Source: Amycolatopsis lexingtonensis (lineage in GTDB: Bacteria; Actinomycetota; Actinomycetes; Mycobacteriales; Pseudonocardiaceae). Taken from it: 64,000 nt of DNA. The notes below the pieces were generated by a model, which was not told the DNA's origin, ran no database searches, and saw only the letters and a program-made list of their open reading frames with translations. Position numbers and translations under genes: made by a program. Below, piece by piece: positions 8,412 through 17,054 of this stretch. The number at the start of each line of letters is the position of its first letter. The stretch's first letter is position 1. Location: contig NZ_JADBEG010000001.1 of assembly GCF_014873755.1 (NCBI RefSeq), forward strand, positions 8,282,501-8,346,500, given 5' to 3'.

Positions 8412-10121
8412 ATGTCTCACAAGTGGGTGACCGCCAGCGACGGTGTCCGCCTCTCGGTCCACATCGACGGCCGCGACGACGGCCCTACGGTCGTGCTCGT
8501 GCACGGCTACCCGGACAACAGCTCGATGTGGGACGGGGTGGCCGCCGAGCTGACGGCGAAGCACCGCGTCGTCACCTACGACGTGCGCGGGGCCGGGCAG
8601 TCGGACAAGCCCTCAGGTCGCTCGTCCTACCGGCTGGACCAGCTGGCCGACGACCTGCGGGCGGTCGTCGAGGCGGTGCAGCCGGCCGGGAAGGTGCACC
8701 TGGTCGCCCACGACTGGGGCTCGATCCAGACGTGGCACGCCGTCACCGGTGACGGGCTGCGCGGGCGGATCGCGTCCTACACGTCGATCTCCGGGCCGAG
8801 CCTCGACCACGCCGGCTCCTGGTTCCGCGCGCAGCTCACGCGCCCGACGCCGAAGCGCCTCAAGAACGCGCTGAGCCAGTTCCTGCACTCGTGGTACATC
8901 CTCGCGTTCCAGCTCCCGCTGATCCCGGACGTGCTGTGGCGCACCGGCCTGCTGGGCAAGCAGATCCAGCGGATGGAACCCGACGCGGCGGCCCCGGAGA
9001 AGTCCGACGGCCGGCACGGGCTCGAGCTCTACCGCGCCAACATGTTCACCCGGCTCTCGCGGCCCGCGCCGAAGCCCGCCGACGTCCCCGTGCAGGTGCT
9101 CGCCCCGACCGGCGACGCCTACGTCACGACGCCGCTGCAGACCGAGGTCGCCCGCTGGGTGCCGGACCTGCGGATCCGCCGGGTCGTCGGGACGCACTGG
9201 GTCACCCGCGCCAAGCCGGCGGTGGTCGCGCGCGCCGCCGCCGAGCTGATCGAGTACGTCGAAACCGGCGCCGAAAGCCGGGGCCTGCGCCGGGCACGCG
9301 TGGGGGCCGGCCGATTCGAGCACAAGCTGGTCGTCGTCACCGGCGCCGGCAGCGGGATCGGCCGGGCCACCGCGCTCGCGTTCGCCGCCGAGGGCGCCGA
9401 CGTCGTCATCACCGACATCGATCCCGCGGCGGCCGCGGAAACCTTGAAGCTGCTGGAAGACCACGGCGTCGCCGAGTACACAGTGGACTCTTCGGACGGC
9501 GACGCCGTGCACCGCTTCGCCCGCGATGTGCGGGAGAACCACGGCGTGCCGGACATCGTGGTCAACAACGCCGGCATCGGGATGTCCGGCCCGTTCCTCG
9601 ACACGTCCGTCGAGGACTGGGAGCGCGTCATCGACGTCAACCTCTGGGGCGTGATCCACGGCTGCCGGGCGTTCGCGCCGATGCTCGCCGAGCGCGCCGA
9701 AGGCGGCCAGATCGTCAACCTCGCGTCGGCGGCCGCTTATCTGCCGTCGAAGATCCTCACCGCCTACGCGACGACGAAGTCCGCCGTGCTGACGCTGAGC
9801 GTCTGCCTGCGGGCCGAGCTGGCCGAGCACCACATCGGCGTCACGGCCGTGTGCCCGGGCATCGTGAAGACGAACATCACGAACACGACGACGTTCGTCG
9901 GAGTGTCCGAAGAGGAGCAGCGACGGCGGCAGAAGGAAAGTTCGAAGCTGTACGCCCGACGCGGTTTCGGCCCGGAAGGCGTCGCGAAGGACATCCTGCG
10001 CGCCGTGGAGAAGGACACCGCGATCGCACCGTCCACTCCGGAGGCCAAGGCGGCGCTGGTCCTTTCGCGACTGGCGCCCGGACTGCTGCGTGCGGCGGCG
10101 AAGCTGGACCTGACGCCGTGA
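8412..10121 (+). CDS. Alpha/beta hydrolase-SDR fusion, EphD-like
   Basis: 569 residues with two domains. Residues 1 to about 290 form an epoxide-hydrolase-type alpha/beta hydrolase: oxyanion HGYPDNSSMWD and nucleophile Asp101 in AHDWGS. A catalytic His is in GTHWVTRAK. From about 300 an SDR oxidoreductase follows, with Rossmann motif TGAGSGIGRA, NNAGIG, and the active-site Ser and YATTK. This domain order matches the EphD family of mycobacteria (Rv2214c), implicated there in mycolate epoxide processing. The hydrolase nucleophile is Asp rather than Ser, supporting epoxide hydrolysis. The SDR half may reduce or oxidise the product. It overlaps the following TetR gene by 4 bp. A short GACA...TGTC repeat at 8389-8399 lies just upstream and may be an operator. 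Confidence 0.85.
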   Translation: MSHKWVTASDGVRLSVHIDGRDDGPTVVLVHGYPDNSSMWDGVAAELTAKHRVVTYDVRGAGQSDKPSGRSSYRLDQLADDLRAVVEAVQPAGKVHLVAHDWGSIQTWHAVTGDGLRGRIASYTSISGPSLDHAGSWFRAQLTRPTPKRLKNALSQFLHSWYILAFQLPLIPDVLWRTGLLGKQIQRMEPDAAAPEKSDGRHGLELYRANMFTRLSRPAPKPADVPVQVLAPTGDAYVTTPLQTEVARWVPDLRIRRVVGTHWVTRAKPAVVARAAAELIEYVETGAESRGLRRARVGAGRFEHKLVVVTGAGSGIGRATALAFAAEGADVVITDIDPAAAAETLKLLEDHGVAEYTVDSSDGDAVHRFARDVRENHGVPDIVVNNAGIGMSGPFLDTSVEDWERVIDVNLWGVIHGCRAFAPMLAERAEGGQIVNLASAAAYLPSKILTAYATTKSAVLTLSVCLRAELAEHHIGVTAVCPGIVKTNITNTTTFVGVSEEEQRRRQKESSKLYARRGFGPEGVAKDILRAVEKDTAIAPSTPEAKAALVLSRLAPGLLRAAAKLDLTP

Positions 10122-10723
10122 GCCGGCCGCGGCGGATGTCGCCGCAGGCGCGCCGCGACGACCTGATCCGCGCCGCGCTGGACCTGTTCGGTTCACGGGC
10201 GCCGGAACTGGTCACCGTGGACGACATCGTCGCGCGCGCCGAGGTGTCGCGGCCGTTGTTCTACCGGTACTTCCCGAGCCTGCGCGAGCTTCAGGTGCAG
10301 GCCCTGCGCACGGTCACCGACGGCCTCATCGACGGCTTGGCCGGGCTCGAGGAAGGCCCGCCGGAAACCCGGCTCCGGGCGGCGGTCCGGGGCCTGATCG
10401 ACGTCGCCGACCACTACCGGGCCGGGTACATCGCGTTGCTGCGCAGCGGTTCGGTGATCGCGACGTCGGAGACGGACGCGGCGATCGACGAGGTCCGCAA
10501 CCGCGCGGTGGCCCTGATCCTGGACGCGCTGGCCGTCACCGATCCCTCGCCTCTGCTCTCCCTCACCCTGCGCTGCTGGACGGCGGTGGTCGAGGGAGCC
10601 CTTCTGTCCTGGCTCCAAGAGCGCACGGTCCCGCGCGAGCACCTGGACACGTGGCTGGTCGACCAGCTCACGGCAATGCTCGCCGCCACCGCCGCCCACG
10701 ACCAAGCCGTCACTTTCACGTGA
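10118..10723 (+). CDS. TetR-family transcriptional regulator
   Basis: 201 residues from GTG at 10118, which overlaps the hydrolase stop by 4 bp (GTGA). An internal ATG at 10136 is the alternative. The N-terminal helix-turn-helix is clear: RRDDLIRAALDLFG, then VTVDDIVARAEVSRPLFYRYF. The C-terminal ligand domain is unremarkable. It is the predicted repressor of the EphD-like gene with which it is co-transcribed. The last codons (VTFT) and the TGA stop fall inside a TTTCACGTGAAA palindrome, so this repeat defines the C-terminus. Confidence 0.88.
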   Translation: MSRPRRMSPQARRDDLIRAALDLFGSRAPELVTVDDIVARAEVSRPLFYRYFPSLRELQVQALRTVTDGLIDGLAGLEEGPPETRLRAAVRGLIDVADHYRAGYIALLRSGSVIATSETDAAIDEVRNRAVALILDALAVTDPSPLLSLTLRCWTAVVEGALLSWLQERTVPREHLDTWLVDQLTAMLAATAAHDQAVTFT

Positions 10724-10767
10724 AAGTGACGTGGAGGGTGCCTCCGGGTCGCTTTCACGTGAAAGTG
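10711..10767. repeat. Pair of TTTCACGTGAAA palindromes (element E, copy 1)
   Basis: CACTTTCACGTGAAAGTG occupies 10711-10728, and a second TTTCACGTGAAA occupies 10753-10764. The centres are 39 bp apart. The first copy contains the stop codon of the TetR gene. The pair sits between convergent genes, ahead of the citrate synthase stop at 10779, so a terminator role is plausible. The same 12-mer occurs as a pair inside the gene at 60401-61951. Confidence 0.75.
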
Positions 10768-10778
10768 GCGCGTCGCGG

Positions 10779-11927
10779 TCAGTGCTTGGTGACCAGTTCC
10801 CAGCCCTCGACGTCCTCGGGGGTGCGGGGCGCCGGGCCGACGTACTTGGCCGACGGGCGCACCAGGCGTCCGGTGCGCTTCTGCTCGAGGATGTGCGCGG
10901 CCCAGCCGGCGGTGCGGGCCGAGCTGAACATCGCGGGCATCATGTGCGGCGGGACCTGGGCGAAGTCCAGGATCACGGCGGCCCAGAACTCGACGTTCGT
11001 CTCGATCGGGTGATCCGGGCGCCGCTCGCGCAGCTCCTTCAGCGCCGCCTGCTCCAGCGCGGCGGCCGCCTCGTAGCGGGTCGCGCCGAGCTCCTGGCAG
11101 GTGCGGCGCAGCACGCGCGCCCGCGGGTCCTCGGCGCGGTAGACGCGGTGGCCGAAGCCCATCAGGCGTTCCTTGCGGTCGAGGATGCCCTTGACCAGGC
11201 CCGCCGGGTCGCCGGTGCGCTCGACCTCTTCGATCATCGGCAGCACGCGGGCCGGGGCGCCGCCGTGCAGCGGGCCCGACATCGCGCCGATGGCGCCCGA
11301 CATGGCCGCCGCGACGTCCGCGCCGGTGGAGGCGATGACGCGGGCGGTGAAGGTCGAGGCGTTGAGGCCGTGCTCGGCCGCCGACACCCAGTAGGCGTCC
11401 AGCGCCTTGACGTGCGCCGGGTCGGGCTCGCCGCGCCAGCGGATCAGGAACCGCTCGGTGATCGAGTGGGCCTCGTCGACGCGGGTCTGCGGGACGGCAG
11501 GCTGGCCGATGCCGCGCGCCGACTGCGCGACGTAGGAGAGGGCCATCACCGAGGCGCGGGCCAGCTGCTCGCGGGCCTCTTCGTCGGTGATGTCGAGCAG
11601 CGGGCGGTAGCCCCAGATCGGCGCGAGCATGGCGAGCGCGGCCTGGACGTCCACCCGGACGTCGCCGGTGTGCACCGGCAGCGGGAAGGGCTCGGCGGGC
11701 GGCAGGCCGTGCCCGAACCGGCCGTCCACGAGGAGGCCCCAGACGTCACCGAAGGTCACCTTGCCGGCGAGGTCCTCGATGTCGACGCCGCGGTAGCGCA
11801 GCGCACCGCCGTCCCGGTCGGGTTCGGCGATTTCGGTGTGGAAGGCGACGACGCCTTCCAGACCCGGTCGGAAGCCGTCGTCGGGTTGGCCGGACGGCTG
11901 TGGCTTGCTGATCGTGGAGGTAGTCAC
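10779..11927 (-). CDS. Citrate synthase, CitA-type paralogue
   Basis: 382 residues. It condenses oxaloacetate (or a 2-oxoacid relative) with acetyl-CoA or propionyl-CoA. The family motifs are present: AEHGLNASTFTARV with the substrate His, GPLHGG, and GFGHRVYRAEDPRA carrying the second catalytic His and an Arg ligand. Length and the N-terminal VVAFHTEIAEPD...LRYRGVDIEDLA match the second citrate synthase (CitA) of actinobacteria rather than the long GltA encoded at 34396. The start is GTG at 11927, preceded by a GAAAGG stretch. A longer frame reaching 12086 reads through low-complexity basic sequence and is unlikely. 2-Methylcitrate synthase activity cannot be excluded. Confidence 0.85.
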   Translation of the reverse strand: MTTSTISKPQPSGQPDDGFRPGLEGVVAFHTEIAEPDRDGGALRYRGVDIEDLAGKVTFGDVWGLLVDGRFGHGLPPAEPFPLPVHTGDVRVDVQAALAMLAPIWGYRPLLDITDEEAREQLARASVMALSYVAQSARGIGQPAVPQTRVDEAHSITERFLIRWRGEPDPAHVKALDAYWVSAAEHGLNASTFTARVIASTGADVAAAMSGAIGAMSGPLHGGAPARVLPMIEEVERTGDPAGLVKGILDRKERLMGFGHRVYRAEDPRARVLRRTCQELGATRYEAAAALEQAALKELRERRPDHPIETNVEFWAAVILDFAQVPPHMMPAMFSSARTAGWAAHILEQKRTGRLVRPSAKYVGPAPRTPEDVEGWELVTKH

Positions 11928-12081
11928 TGTTTCGCGGAACCTTTCGGTGCGCTTTTTTCCCCGTCTTGGTGGTGGTGCACGCGCGGACGGAAATGCGCAC
12001 GGAACGCGCGCGCCATCGCACGGATGGATAGACCTTGCTCCCTCGATCGCCAGGGGGCAATCGAAAGAAGCGGTGGTTTCG

Positions 12082-12175
12082 GTCACGATTACGAGAACGA
12101 TTCAGTCACCGAGGCCGTCCGACGGGAGAATTTTCACCACTCAGTGTGACGAAGCCCAGGTTAAAGGTATGTTTC
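12082..12175. promoter_or_regulatory. Candidate GlnR-type nitrogen boxes in the citA-ureA divergent region
   Basis: The 289-bp region 11928-12216 between the divergent citrate synthase and urease genes contains no gene. Two arrangements fit the actinobacterial AC-n9-AC (GTnAC-n6-GaAAC-like) GlnR pattern. One is GAGAAC (12093-12098) followed by GTCAC (12105-12109), with an extra GTCAC at 12082-12086. The other, on the reverse strand, is GAAAC-n6-TTAAC at 12160-12175, ending 41 bp before the ureA start. The match is by eye only; urease is a known GlnR target in this phylum. Confidence 0.4.
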
Positions 12176-12216
12176 CGAACCAGGCGCCGTCGTGGTCCGG
12201 GTGATAGACCTAGCGG

Positions 12217-12519
12217 ATGCACCTCAGTCCGCAGGAGCGCGACAAGCTGCTCATCCACGTCGCGGCGGACGTCGCGCGGAAGCGGCTGGACCGCGGCGTC
12301 CGGCTGAACTACCCCGAGGCGGTCGCGCTGATCACCGACCACGTCCTCGAAGGGGCCCGCGACGGGTGCACGGTCAGTGAGCTCGTGGCCAGCGGCCGTA
12401 CCGTGCTGTCTCGTGCGCAGGTGCTCGACGGCGTGCCCGAAATGGTGGACTCGGTGCAGGTCGAGGCCACGTTCCCGGACGGCACGAAGCTCGTCACCGT
12501 GCATGACCCGATCGTGTGA
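12217..12519 (+). CDS. ureA: Urease gamma subunit
   Basis: 100 residues starting [20 protein letters not shown], the diagnostic N-terminus of UreA, and continuing [25 protein letters not shown]. It packs on the alpha subunit in the urease trimer and has no catalytic residue of its own. ATG at 12217 gives the family's exact length. First gene of the ureABCFGD cluster; ureB begins 9 bp after its stop. Confidence 0.97.
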   Translation: MHLSPQERDKLLIHVAADVARKRLDRGVRLNYPEAVALITDHVLEGARDGCTVSELVASGRTVLSRAQVLDGVPEMVDSVQVEATFPDGTKLVTVHDPIV

Positions 12520-12528
12520 AGGCGGACG

Positions 12529-12834
12529 ATGCACCCAGGTGAGATCATTCCCGGCGACGAGCCGGTCGAGCTGAACCCCGGCCGCCCGCGCGTGCGGCTG
12601 CTGGTCCGCAACCTCGGCGACCGGCCGGTCCAGGTCGGCTCGCACTACCACTTCGCCGCGGTGAACCCCGGCCTCGAATTCGACCGCGACGCCGCCCGCG
12701 GCCACCGGCTCGACGTCCCGGCCGGCACGTCGGTGCGGTTCGAACCCGGCGTCGAACGGGAAGTGGATCTCGTTCCCCTCGCCGGCGCCCGCCGCGTTCC
12801 GGGCTTGCGGACCGAATTTTCCGGGGAGTTCTGA
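12529..12834 (+). CDS. ureB: Urease beta subunit
   Basis: 101 residues starting [19 protein letters not shown], with the conserved [26 protein letters not shown] and GTSVRFEPG segments of UreB. It is a structural subunit of cytoplasmic urease. It is encoded separately from ureA, as is usual in actinobacteria, and its stop is followed by the ureC ATG after one base. Confidence 0.97.
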   Translation: MHPGEIIPGDEPVELNPGRPRVRLLVRNLGDRPVQVGSHYHFAAVNPGLEFDRDAARGHRLDVPAGTSVRFEPGVEREVDLVPLAGARRVPGLRTEFSGEF

Positions 12835-12835
12835 A

Positions 12836-14551
12836 ATGCCGCAGATCGACCGCGAGCGCTACGCCGAGCTGTTCGGCCCGACCACCGGCGACCGGATCCG
12901 GCTCGCCGACACCGACCTGCTGATCGAGGTCACCGAAGACCGTTCGATGGGGCCCGGCGGCTCCGGCGACGAGGTGCTCTTCGGCGGCGGCAAGGTCATC
13001 CGCGAGTCGATGGGCCAGGGCACGGCGACCCGCGCCGAGGGCACCCCCGACCTGGTCATCACCGGCGCGGTGATCCTCGACCACTGGGGTGTCGTCAAGG
13101 CCGACGTCGGGGTGCGCGACGGCCGGATCGTCGGCATCGGCAAAGCGGGCAACCCGGACACGATGGACGGCGTCGACCCGGCCCTGGTCATCGGACCGTC
13201 GACGGAGGTGCTGTCCGGCAACGGCAAGATCCTCACCGCGGGCGGCATCGACTGCCACGTCCACTTCATCTGCCCGCAGCTCGTCGACACGGCGCTGGCG
13301 GCCGGGCTGACCACCCTGGTCGGCGGCGGCACCGGTCCCAACGAGGGCACGAAGGCCACCACCGTCACGCCCGGCGCGTGGAACCTCGGCCGGATGCTGT
13401 CCGCCATGGACGGTTACCCGGTCAACGTCCTGTTGCTGGGCAAGGGGAACACCGTCCGGCACGACGCCCTGCGCGAGCAGCTCGCGGCCGGCGCGGGTGG
13501 CTTCAAGCTGCACGAGGACTGGGGCACCACGCCCGCCGCCATCGACGCCTGCCTGACCGTGGCCGACGAAGCCGGCGTGCAGGTCGCGATCCACACCGAC
13601 ACGCTGAACGAGGCCGGGTTCCTGGAGTCCACTGTGGACGCCATCGGCGGCCGCTCGATCAACGCGTACCACACCGAAGGCGCCGGCGGCGGGCACGCGC
13701 CGGACATCATCCAGGTCGTCTCGCTGCCGAACGTGCTGCCGTCGTCGACCAACCCGACCCGGCCGCACACGGCCAACACCCTCGACGAGCACCTCGACAT
13801 GCTGGTCGTCTGCCACCACCTCAACCCCTCGGTGCCCGAGGACCTCGCCTTCGCCGAAAGCCGCATCCGGCCGACCACGATCGCCGCCGAAGACGTGCTG
13901 CACGACATGGGCGCGATTTCGATGATGAGCTCGGATTCGCAGGCGATGGGCCGGATCGGCGAGGTGATCATCCGGACCTGGCAGACCGCGCACGTGATGA
14001 AACGCCGTCGCGGCGCGCTGCCCGGCGACGGCGCGGCCGACAACCTGCGCGCGCGGCGTTACGTCGCCAAGTACACGATCAACCCGGCCATCGCGCACGG
14101 CATGGAGACCGAGATCGGCTCGGTCGAGGTCGGCAAGCTCGCCGACCTCGTGCTGTGGGAGCCGAAGTTCTTCGGCGTCCGCCCGCACGTGGTGCTGAAG
14201 GGCGGCTTCCCGGCGTGGGCGGCGATGGGCGACGCGAACGCGTCCATCCCGACGCCGCAGCCGGTCATGGCCCGCCCGATGTTCGGGGCGAACATCGGGG
14301 CGGCGCTGAGCCTGCACTTCGTCGCGCCGTCCGCTTTGGACAGCGGGCTGCGCGAGACGTTCGGCATCACGCGGCCGCTGGTCGCCGTGTCGAACATGCG
14401 CGCGCGGACCAAGGCGGACATGGTGCTCAACGACGCCACGCCGGACGTCCGCGTCGAGCCGGACAGCTTCGCCGTGCACGTCGACGGCGAGCTGATCGAA
14501 CCGCAGCCGGTGACGGAACTGCCGATGGCGCAAAGGTACTTCCTGTTCTGA
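12836..14551 (+). CDS. ureC: Urease alpha (catalytic) subunit
   Basis: 571 residues. It hydrolyses urea to ammonia and carbamate at a di-nickel centre. All expected ligands are visible: HVH at 141-143, the carbamylated Lys224 in [10 protein letters not shown], and the flap VCHHL with Cys326 and His327. Asp367 is in [10 protein letters not shown]. The length is that of standard UreC. The start overlaps nothing but follows ureB by one base. Its TGA shares a base with the ureF ATG (TGATG). Confidence 0.98.
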   Translation: MPQIDRERYAELFGPTTGDRIRLADTDLLIEVTEDRSMGPGGSGDEVLFGGGKVIRESMGQGTATRAEGTPDLVITGAVILDHWGVVKADVGVRDGRIVGIGKAGNPDTMDGVDPALVIGPSTEVLSGNGKILTAGGIDCHVHFICPQLVDTALAAGLTTLVGGGTGPNEGTKATTVTPGAWNLGRMLSAMDGYPVNVLLLGKGNTVRHDALREQLAAGAGGFKLHEDWGTTPAAIDACLTVADEAGVQVAIHTDTLNEAGFLESTVDAIGGRSINAYHTEGAGGGHAPDIIQVVSLPNVLPSSTNPTRPHTANTLDEHLDMLVVCHHLNPSVPEDLAFAESRIRPTTIAAEDVLHDMGAISMMSSDSQAMGRIGEVIIRTWQTAHVMKRRRGALPGDGAADNLRARRYVAKYTINPAIAHGMETEIGSVEVGKLADLVLWEPKFFGVRPHVVLKGGFPAWAAMGDANASIPTPQPVMARPMFGANIGAALSLHFVAPSALDSGLRETFGITRPLVAVSNMRARTKADMVLNDATPDVRVEPDSFAVHVDGELIEPQPVTELPMAQRYFLF

Positions 14552-15231
14552 TGGACCTTTCGGCACTGATCCTCGCGGACTCCCGCTTCCCCGGCGGCGG
14601 GCACGTCCACAGTGGCGGGCTGGAGGAAGTCGTCTCCCGGCGGCTGGTGACTTCGGTGCGCGACCTGCCGGGATTCCTTTCCGGACGGTTGCGGACGGCG
14701 GGGTTCCTGGCGGCCGTTTTCGCCGCCGCGTCGGCACATGCCGCCGCGCGAACCGTCTCCAGTGGACATTGGGCGCTCCTGGACGCCGAGCTGGACGCGC
14801 GGACGCCGTCGCTCGCGCAACGGGAGGCGTCGCGGGCACAGGGGCGGGGGACCGCGCGGGCCGGGCGGATCGCCTGGCCGTCTCCCGTACTGGACGCGCT
14901 GCTGGCCGAGACCCCGCGGCCGCACCACCCGGTGGTGCTCGGCGCGCTGGTCGGCGTCGCGGGCGGTTCGCCATACGACGCGGCGATGGCGGTCGCGTAC
15001 CTGGCGGTGAGCGGGCCGGCGAGCGCGGTGGTGCGGCTGCTGGGGCTGGATCCCTTCGCGGTCAACGCTGTCGTCGCGCGCTTGGATCTCGATTCCGTCT
15101 GTTCGGAAGCGGCGGCCGTGGCGGGGGACGCCCCGGCGTCGCTGCCTTCGCCGGGGTCGCCCGCGTTGGATCTGTTCGCCGAGGCGCACGCCCGGCACCA
15201 CCAGGAAGAGGTGCGTCTCTTTGCCAGCTGA
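14551..15231 (+). CDS. ureF: Urease accessory protein UreF
   Basis: 226 residues. UreF helps load nickel by bridging the apo-urease/UreD complex and the UreG GTPase. It begins [24 protein letters not shown], matching the UreF signature of LLxLADSxFPxGGxxHSxGLE. The rest is helical and Ala-rich with a conserved GALVGVAGG segment. ATG at 14551 overlaps the ureC stop by one base. It overlaps ureG by 11 bp at the 3' end, which suggests translational coupling. Confidence 0.92.
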   Translation: MDLSALILADSRFPGGGHVHSGGLEEVVSRRLVTSVRDLPGFLSGRLRTAGFLAAVFAAASAHAAARTVSSGHWALLDAELDARTPSLAQREASRAQGRGTARAGRIAWPSPVLDALLAETPRPHHPVVLGALVGVAGGSPYDAAMAVAYLAVSGPASAVVRLLGLDPFAVNAVVARLDLDSVCSEAAAVAGDAPASLPSPGSPALDLFAEAHARHHQEEVRLFAS

Positions 15232-15910
15232 AGGCCACGGCCACGGTCACTTCCACGAGGTCAACTTCGACCCGACGGCCGCCGAACCCGACCACTACGA
15301 CGCCGCGCCCACCGCGGGCCGCGCGTACCGGATCGGCATCGGCGGCCCGGTCGGCTCCGGCAAGACGGCGCTGACCGCGGCGCTGTGCCGCGCGCTCGGC
15401 GACGAGATCAACCTCGCCGTGGTGACGAACGACATCTACACGACCGAGGACGCGGACTTCCTGCGTCGCGCGGGCGTGCTGGACCCGGCTCGGATCGAGG
15501 CGGTGCAGACGGGCGCGTGCCCGCACACGGCGATCCGCGACGACATCACCGCGAACCTCGACGCGGTCGAGCGCCTGGAGGAGAAGTTCCCTGACCTGGA
15601 CCTGGTGATCATCGAAAGCGGCGGCGACAACCTGACGGCGGTGTTCAGCCGCGGGCTGGCCGACAGCCAGATCTTCGTGGTGGACGTGGCGGGTGGCGAC
15701 AAGGTGCCGCGCAAGGGCGGCCCCGGCGTCACGACGGCGGACCTGCTGGTGATCAACAAGATCGACATCGCGCACCTGGTGAACGCGGACATGGCGGTGA
15801 TGACGTCGGACGCGCACCGGATGCGGGGCGAGCTGCCGGTCATCACGCAGTCCCTTGTGGACACCCCCGACGCGCCCGACGTCGCGGCCTGGGTCCGTTC
15901 CCTGCTGTGA
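15221..15910 (+). CDS. ureG: Urease accessory GTPase UreG
   Basis: 229 residues. UreG is a SIMIBI GTPase that delivers nickel to urease. The P-loop is GPVGSGKT at 42-49. The nickel-binding CPH motif is in TGACPHTAI, and NKID is the guanine-specificity motif. The N-terminus is His-rich (HGHGHFH at about residues 6-12), which probably stores or binds nickel; no ureE gene is present and this tail may substitute. The start is TTG at 15221, preceded by AGGAAGAGG at a suitable distance; no ATG or GTG fits. It overlaps ureF by 11 bp and ureD by 4 bp. Confidence 0.95.
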   Translation: MPAEGHGHGHFHEVNFDPTAAEPDHYDAAPTAGRAYRIGIGGPVGSGKTALTAALCRALGDEINLAVVTNDIYTTEDADFLRRAGVLDPARIEAVQTGACPHTAIRDDITANLDAVERLEEKFPDLDLVIIESGGDNLTAVFSRGLADSQIFVVDVAGGDKVPRKGGPGVTTADLLVINKIDIAHLVNADMAVMTSDAHRMRGELPVITQSLVDTPDAPDVAAWVRSLL

Positions 15911-16602
15911 AGGCCCACGCCCGGTTGACGGCGTGCTTCGACGGCTCGCGGACGGTGCTGCGCGAGCTGCGTTCGATGGCGCCGTTGACGTTGTTCCCCC
16001 GCCGGGGCCGCGGCTCGACGGCCGTGGTCCACCTGGTCAATTCGGCGACGGCCCCGCTGGGCGGGGACGACCTGCTGCTGACCGTCCGCGTGGGGCCGGG
16101 CGCGTCCCTCCGGTTGTCCGGCGTGGCGGCGACACTTGCGTTGCCGGGTCTCCACGGTGAGTCGTCACTGTCCACTGTGGAGGTGATCGTGGAGCCGGGT
16201 GGCTCGCTGGAGTACTTGCCGGAACCGACGGTGATCACCTCCCGCGCCCGGCATTCCGCGGTCTTCCGCGGGGAGCTGGCCGCGGACGCGTACCTGCACA
16301 CGCGGGAGGTGCTGGTGCTCGGCCGGGCGGGCGAGGCGCCGGGGTCCTTGACGACCACGCAGTCGGTCACCCGGGGCGGGGTTCCTGTGCTGCGCCAGAC
16401 ACTTTCGGTCGGCTCGGCGCTGGACCGGAGCCTGGCGGTGCTGGCGGGCCGCCGGGTGCTGGCGACGGACCTGGTGGTCGGCGGCCCGGAGCTGCCGGCG
16501 GCGTCGGGCGAGTGGTGGTCCCGCACCCCGCTCGCCGCCGGCGGCACCCTGACGACCTCCCTGGCCCCCGACGCGGTGACGGCTTTGAAGGTGTTTCACT
16601 GA
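15907..16602 (+). CDS. ureD: Urease accessory protein UreD (UreH)
   Basis: 231 residues. UreD is the first chaperone to bind apo-urease and recruits UreF and UreG. It has the beta-rich, poorly conserved pattern of the family: [17 protein letters not shown] near the N-terminus, [16 protein letters not shown], and [16 protein letters not shown] in the middle. GTG at 15907 overlaps the ureG stop (GTGA). It ends the urease operon and overlaps the convergent lipoprotein gene by 7 bp at 16596-16602, with no terminator visible between them. Confidence 0.88.
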   Translation: MKAHARLTACFDGSRTVLRELRSMAPLTLFPRRGRGSTAVVHLVNSATAPLGGDDLLLTVRVGPGASLRLSGVAATLALPGLHGESSLSTVEVIVEPGGSLEYLPEPTVITSRARHSAVFRGELAADAYLHTREVLVLGRAGEAPGSLTTTQSVTRGGVPVLRQTLSVGSALDRSLAVLAGRRVLATDLVVGGPELPAASGEWWSRTPLAAGGTLTTSLAPDAVTALKVFH

Positions 16603-16937
16603 GGCTGGCCGCAAGCCCACTTCCAGGTGGCGTCGCCGTACGCCTTGGCCGCCGCGTCGGGATCTTTGCCCGGGGCGGGCATCGCCGTTTCGCCGACGAG
16701 GGAGGGATCGAGAGCTTGCCTCGCCAGCCCGGCGATCGCCAGGGCCGAGCCGGTGGCGCAGAAGTTCTTGGCCGACTCGAACATCTCGTCGTAGGTGTGC
16801 GGCGAATTCGGTACGAAACCGGCGGTCTTCATCGCGAACGTCCACTCCGCTTTGGGGTCCGGCGGTGCGTCGCTGCCGCAGCCGGAGACGACCGCGATCG
16901 AGAGCGCGGCGAGAGCGGGCAGGGCGGTGCGGCGCAT
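16596..16937 (-). CDS. DUF732-like lipoprotein
   Basis: 113 residues from ATG at 16937. A signal peptide (MRRTALPALAALSIAVVSGC) ends in a lipobox with Cys20, so the mature protein should be anchored on the outer face of the membrane. The mature part has FVPNSPHTYDEMFESAKNFC and, near the end, WKWAC. This two-cysteine small helical pattern recalls the DUF732 family of actinobacterial exported proteins. Function unknown. A longer frame to 17003 would bury the signal peptide and is rejected. Confidence 0.72.
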   Translation of the reverse strand: MRRTALPALAALSIAVVSGCGSDAPPDPKAEWTFAMKTAGFVPNSPHTYDEMFESAKNFCATGSALAIAGLARQALDPSLVGETAMPAPGKDPDAAAKAYGDATWKWACGQPQ

Positions 16938-17006
16938 GGGTTCCCCTCCGTCGGTGATCAACACAGTGGTGTCGCCACCGTGCCGACATCCGTTACGGTT
17001 CACGCG

Positions 17007-17049
17007 CCGTTCGCCGGGGCAGGCCCCCTGCGCCGTCCCCGGCGAACGG
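17007..17049 (-). terminator. Hairpin terminator after the lipase gene
   Basis: CCGTTCGCCGGGG (17007-17019) pairs perfectly with CCCCGGCGAACGG (17037-17049). It starts 5 bp downstream of the lipase stop at 17055 (minus strand). Confidence 0.65.
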
Positions 17050-17054
17050 AATCC

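Noticed and set aside
12545..14974. Open frame of about 800 codons on the minus strand
   Set aside because: It covers ureB, ureC and ureF in antisense; those genes have complete family motifs, and this frame has none.
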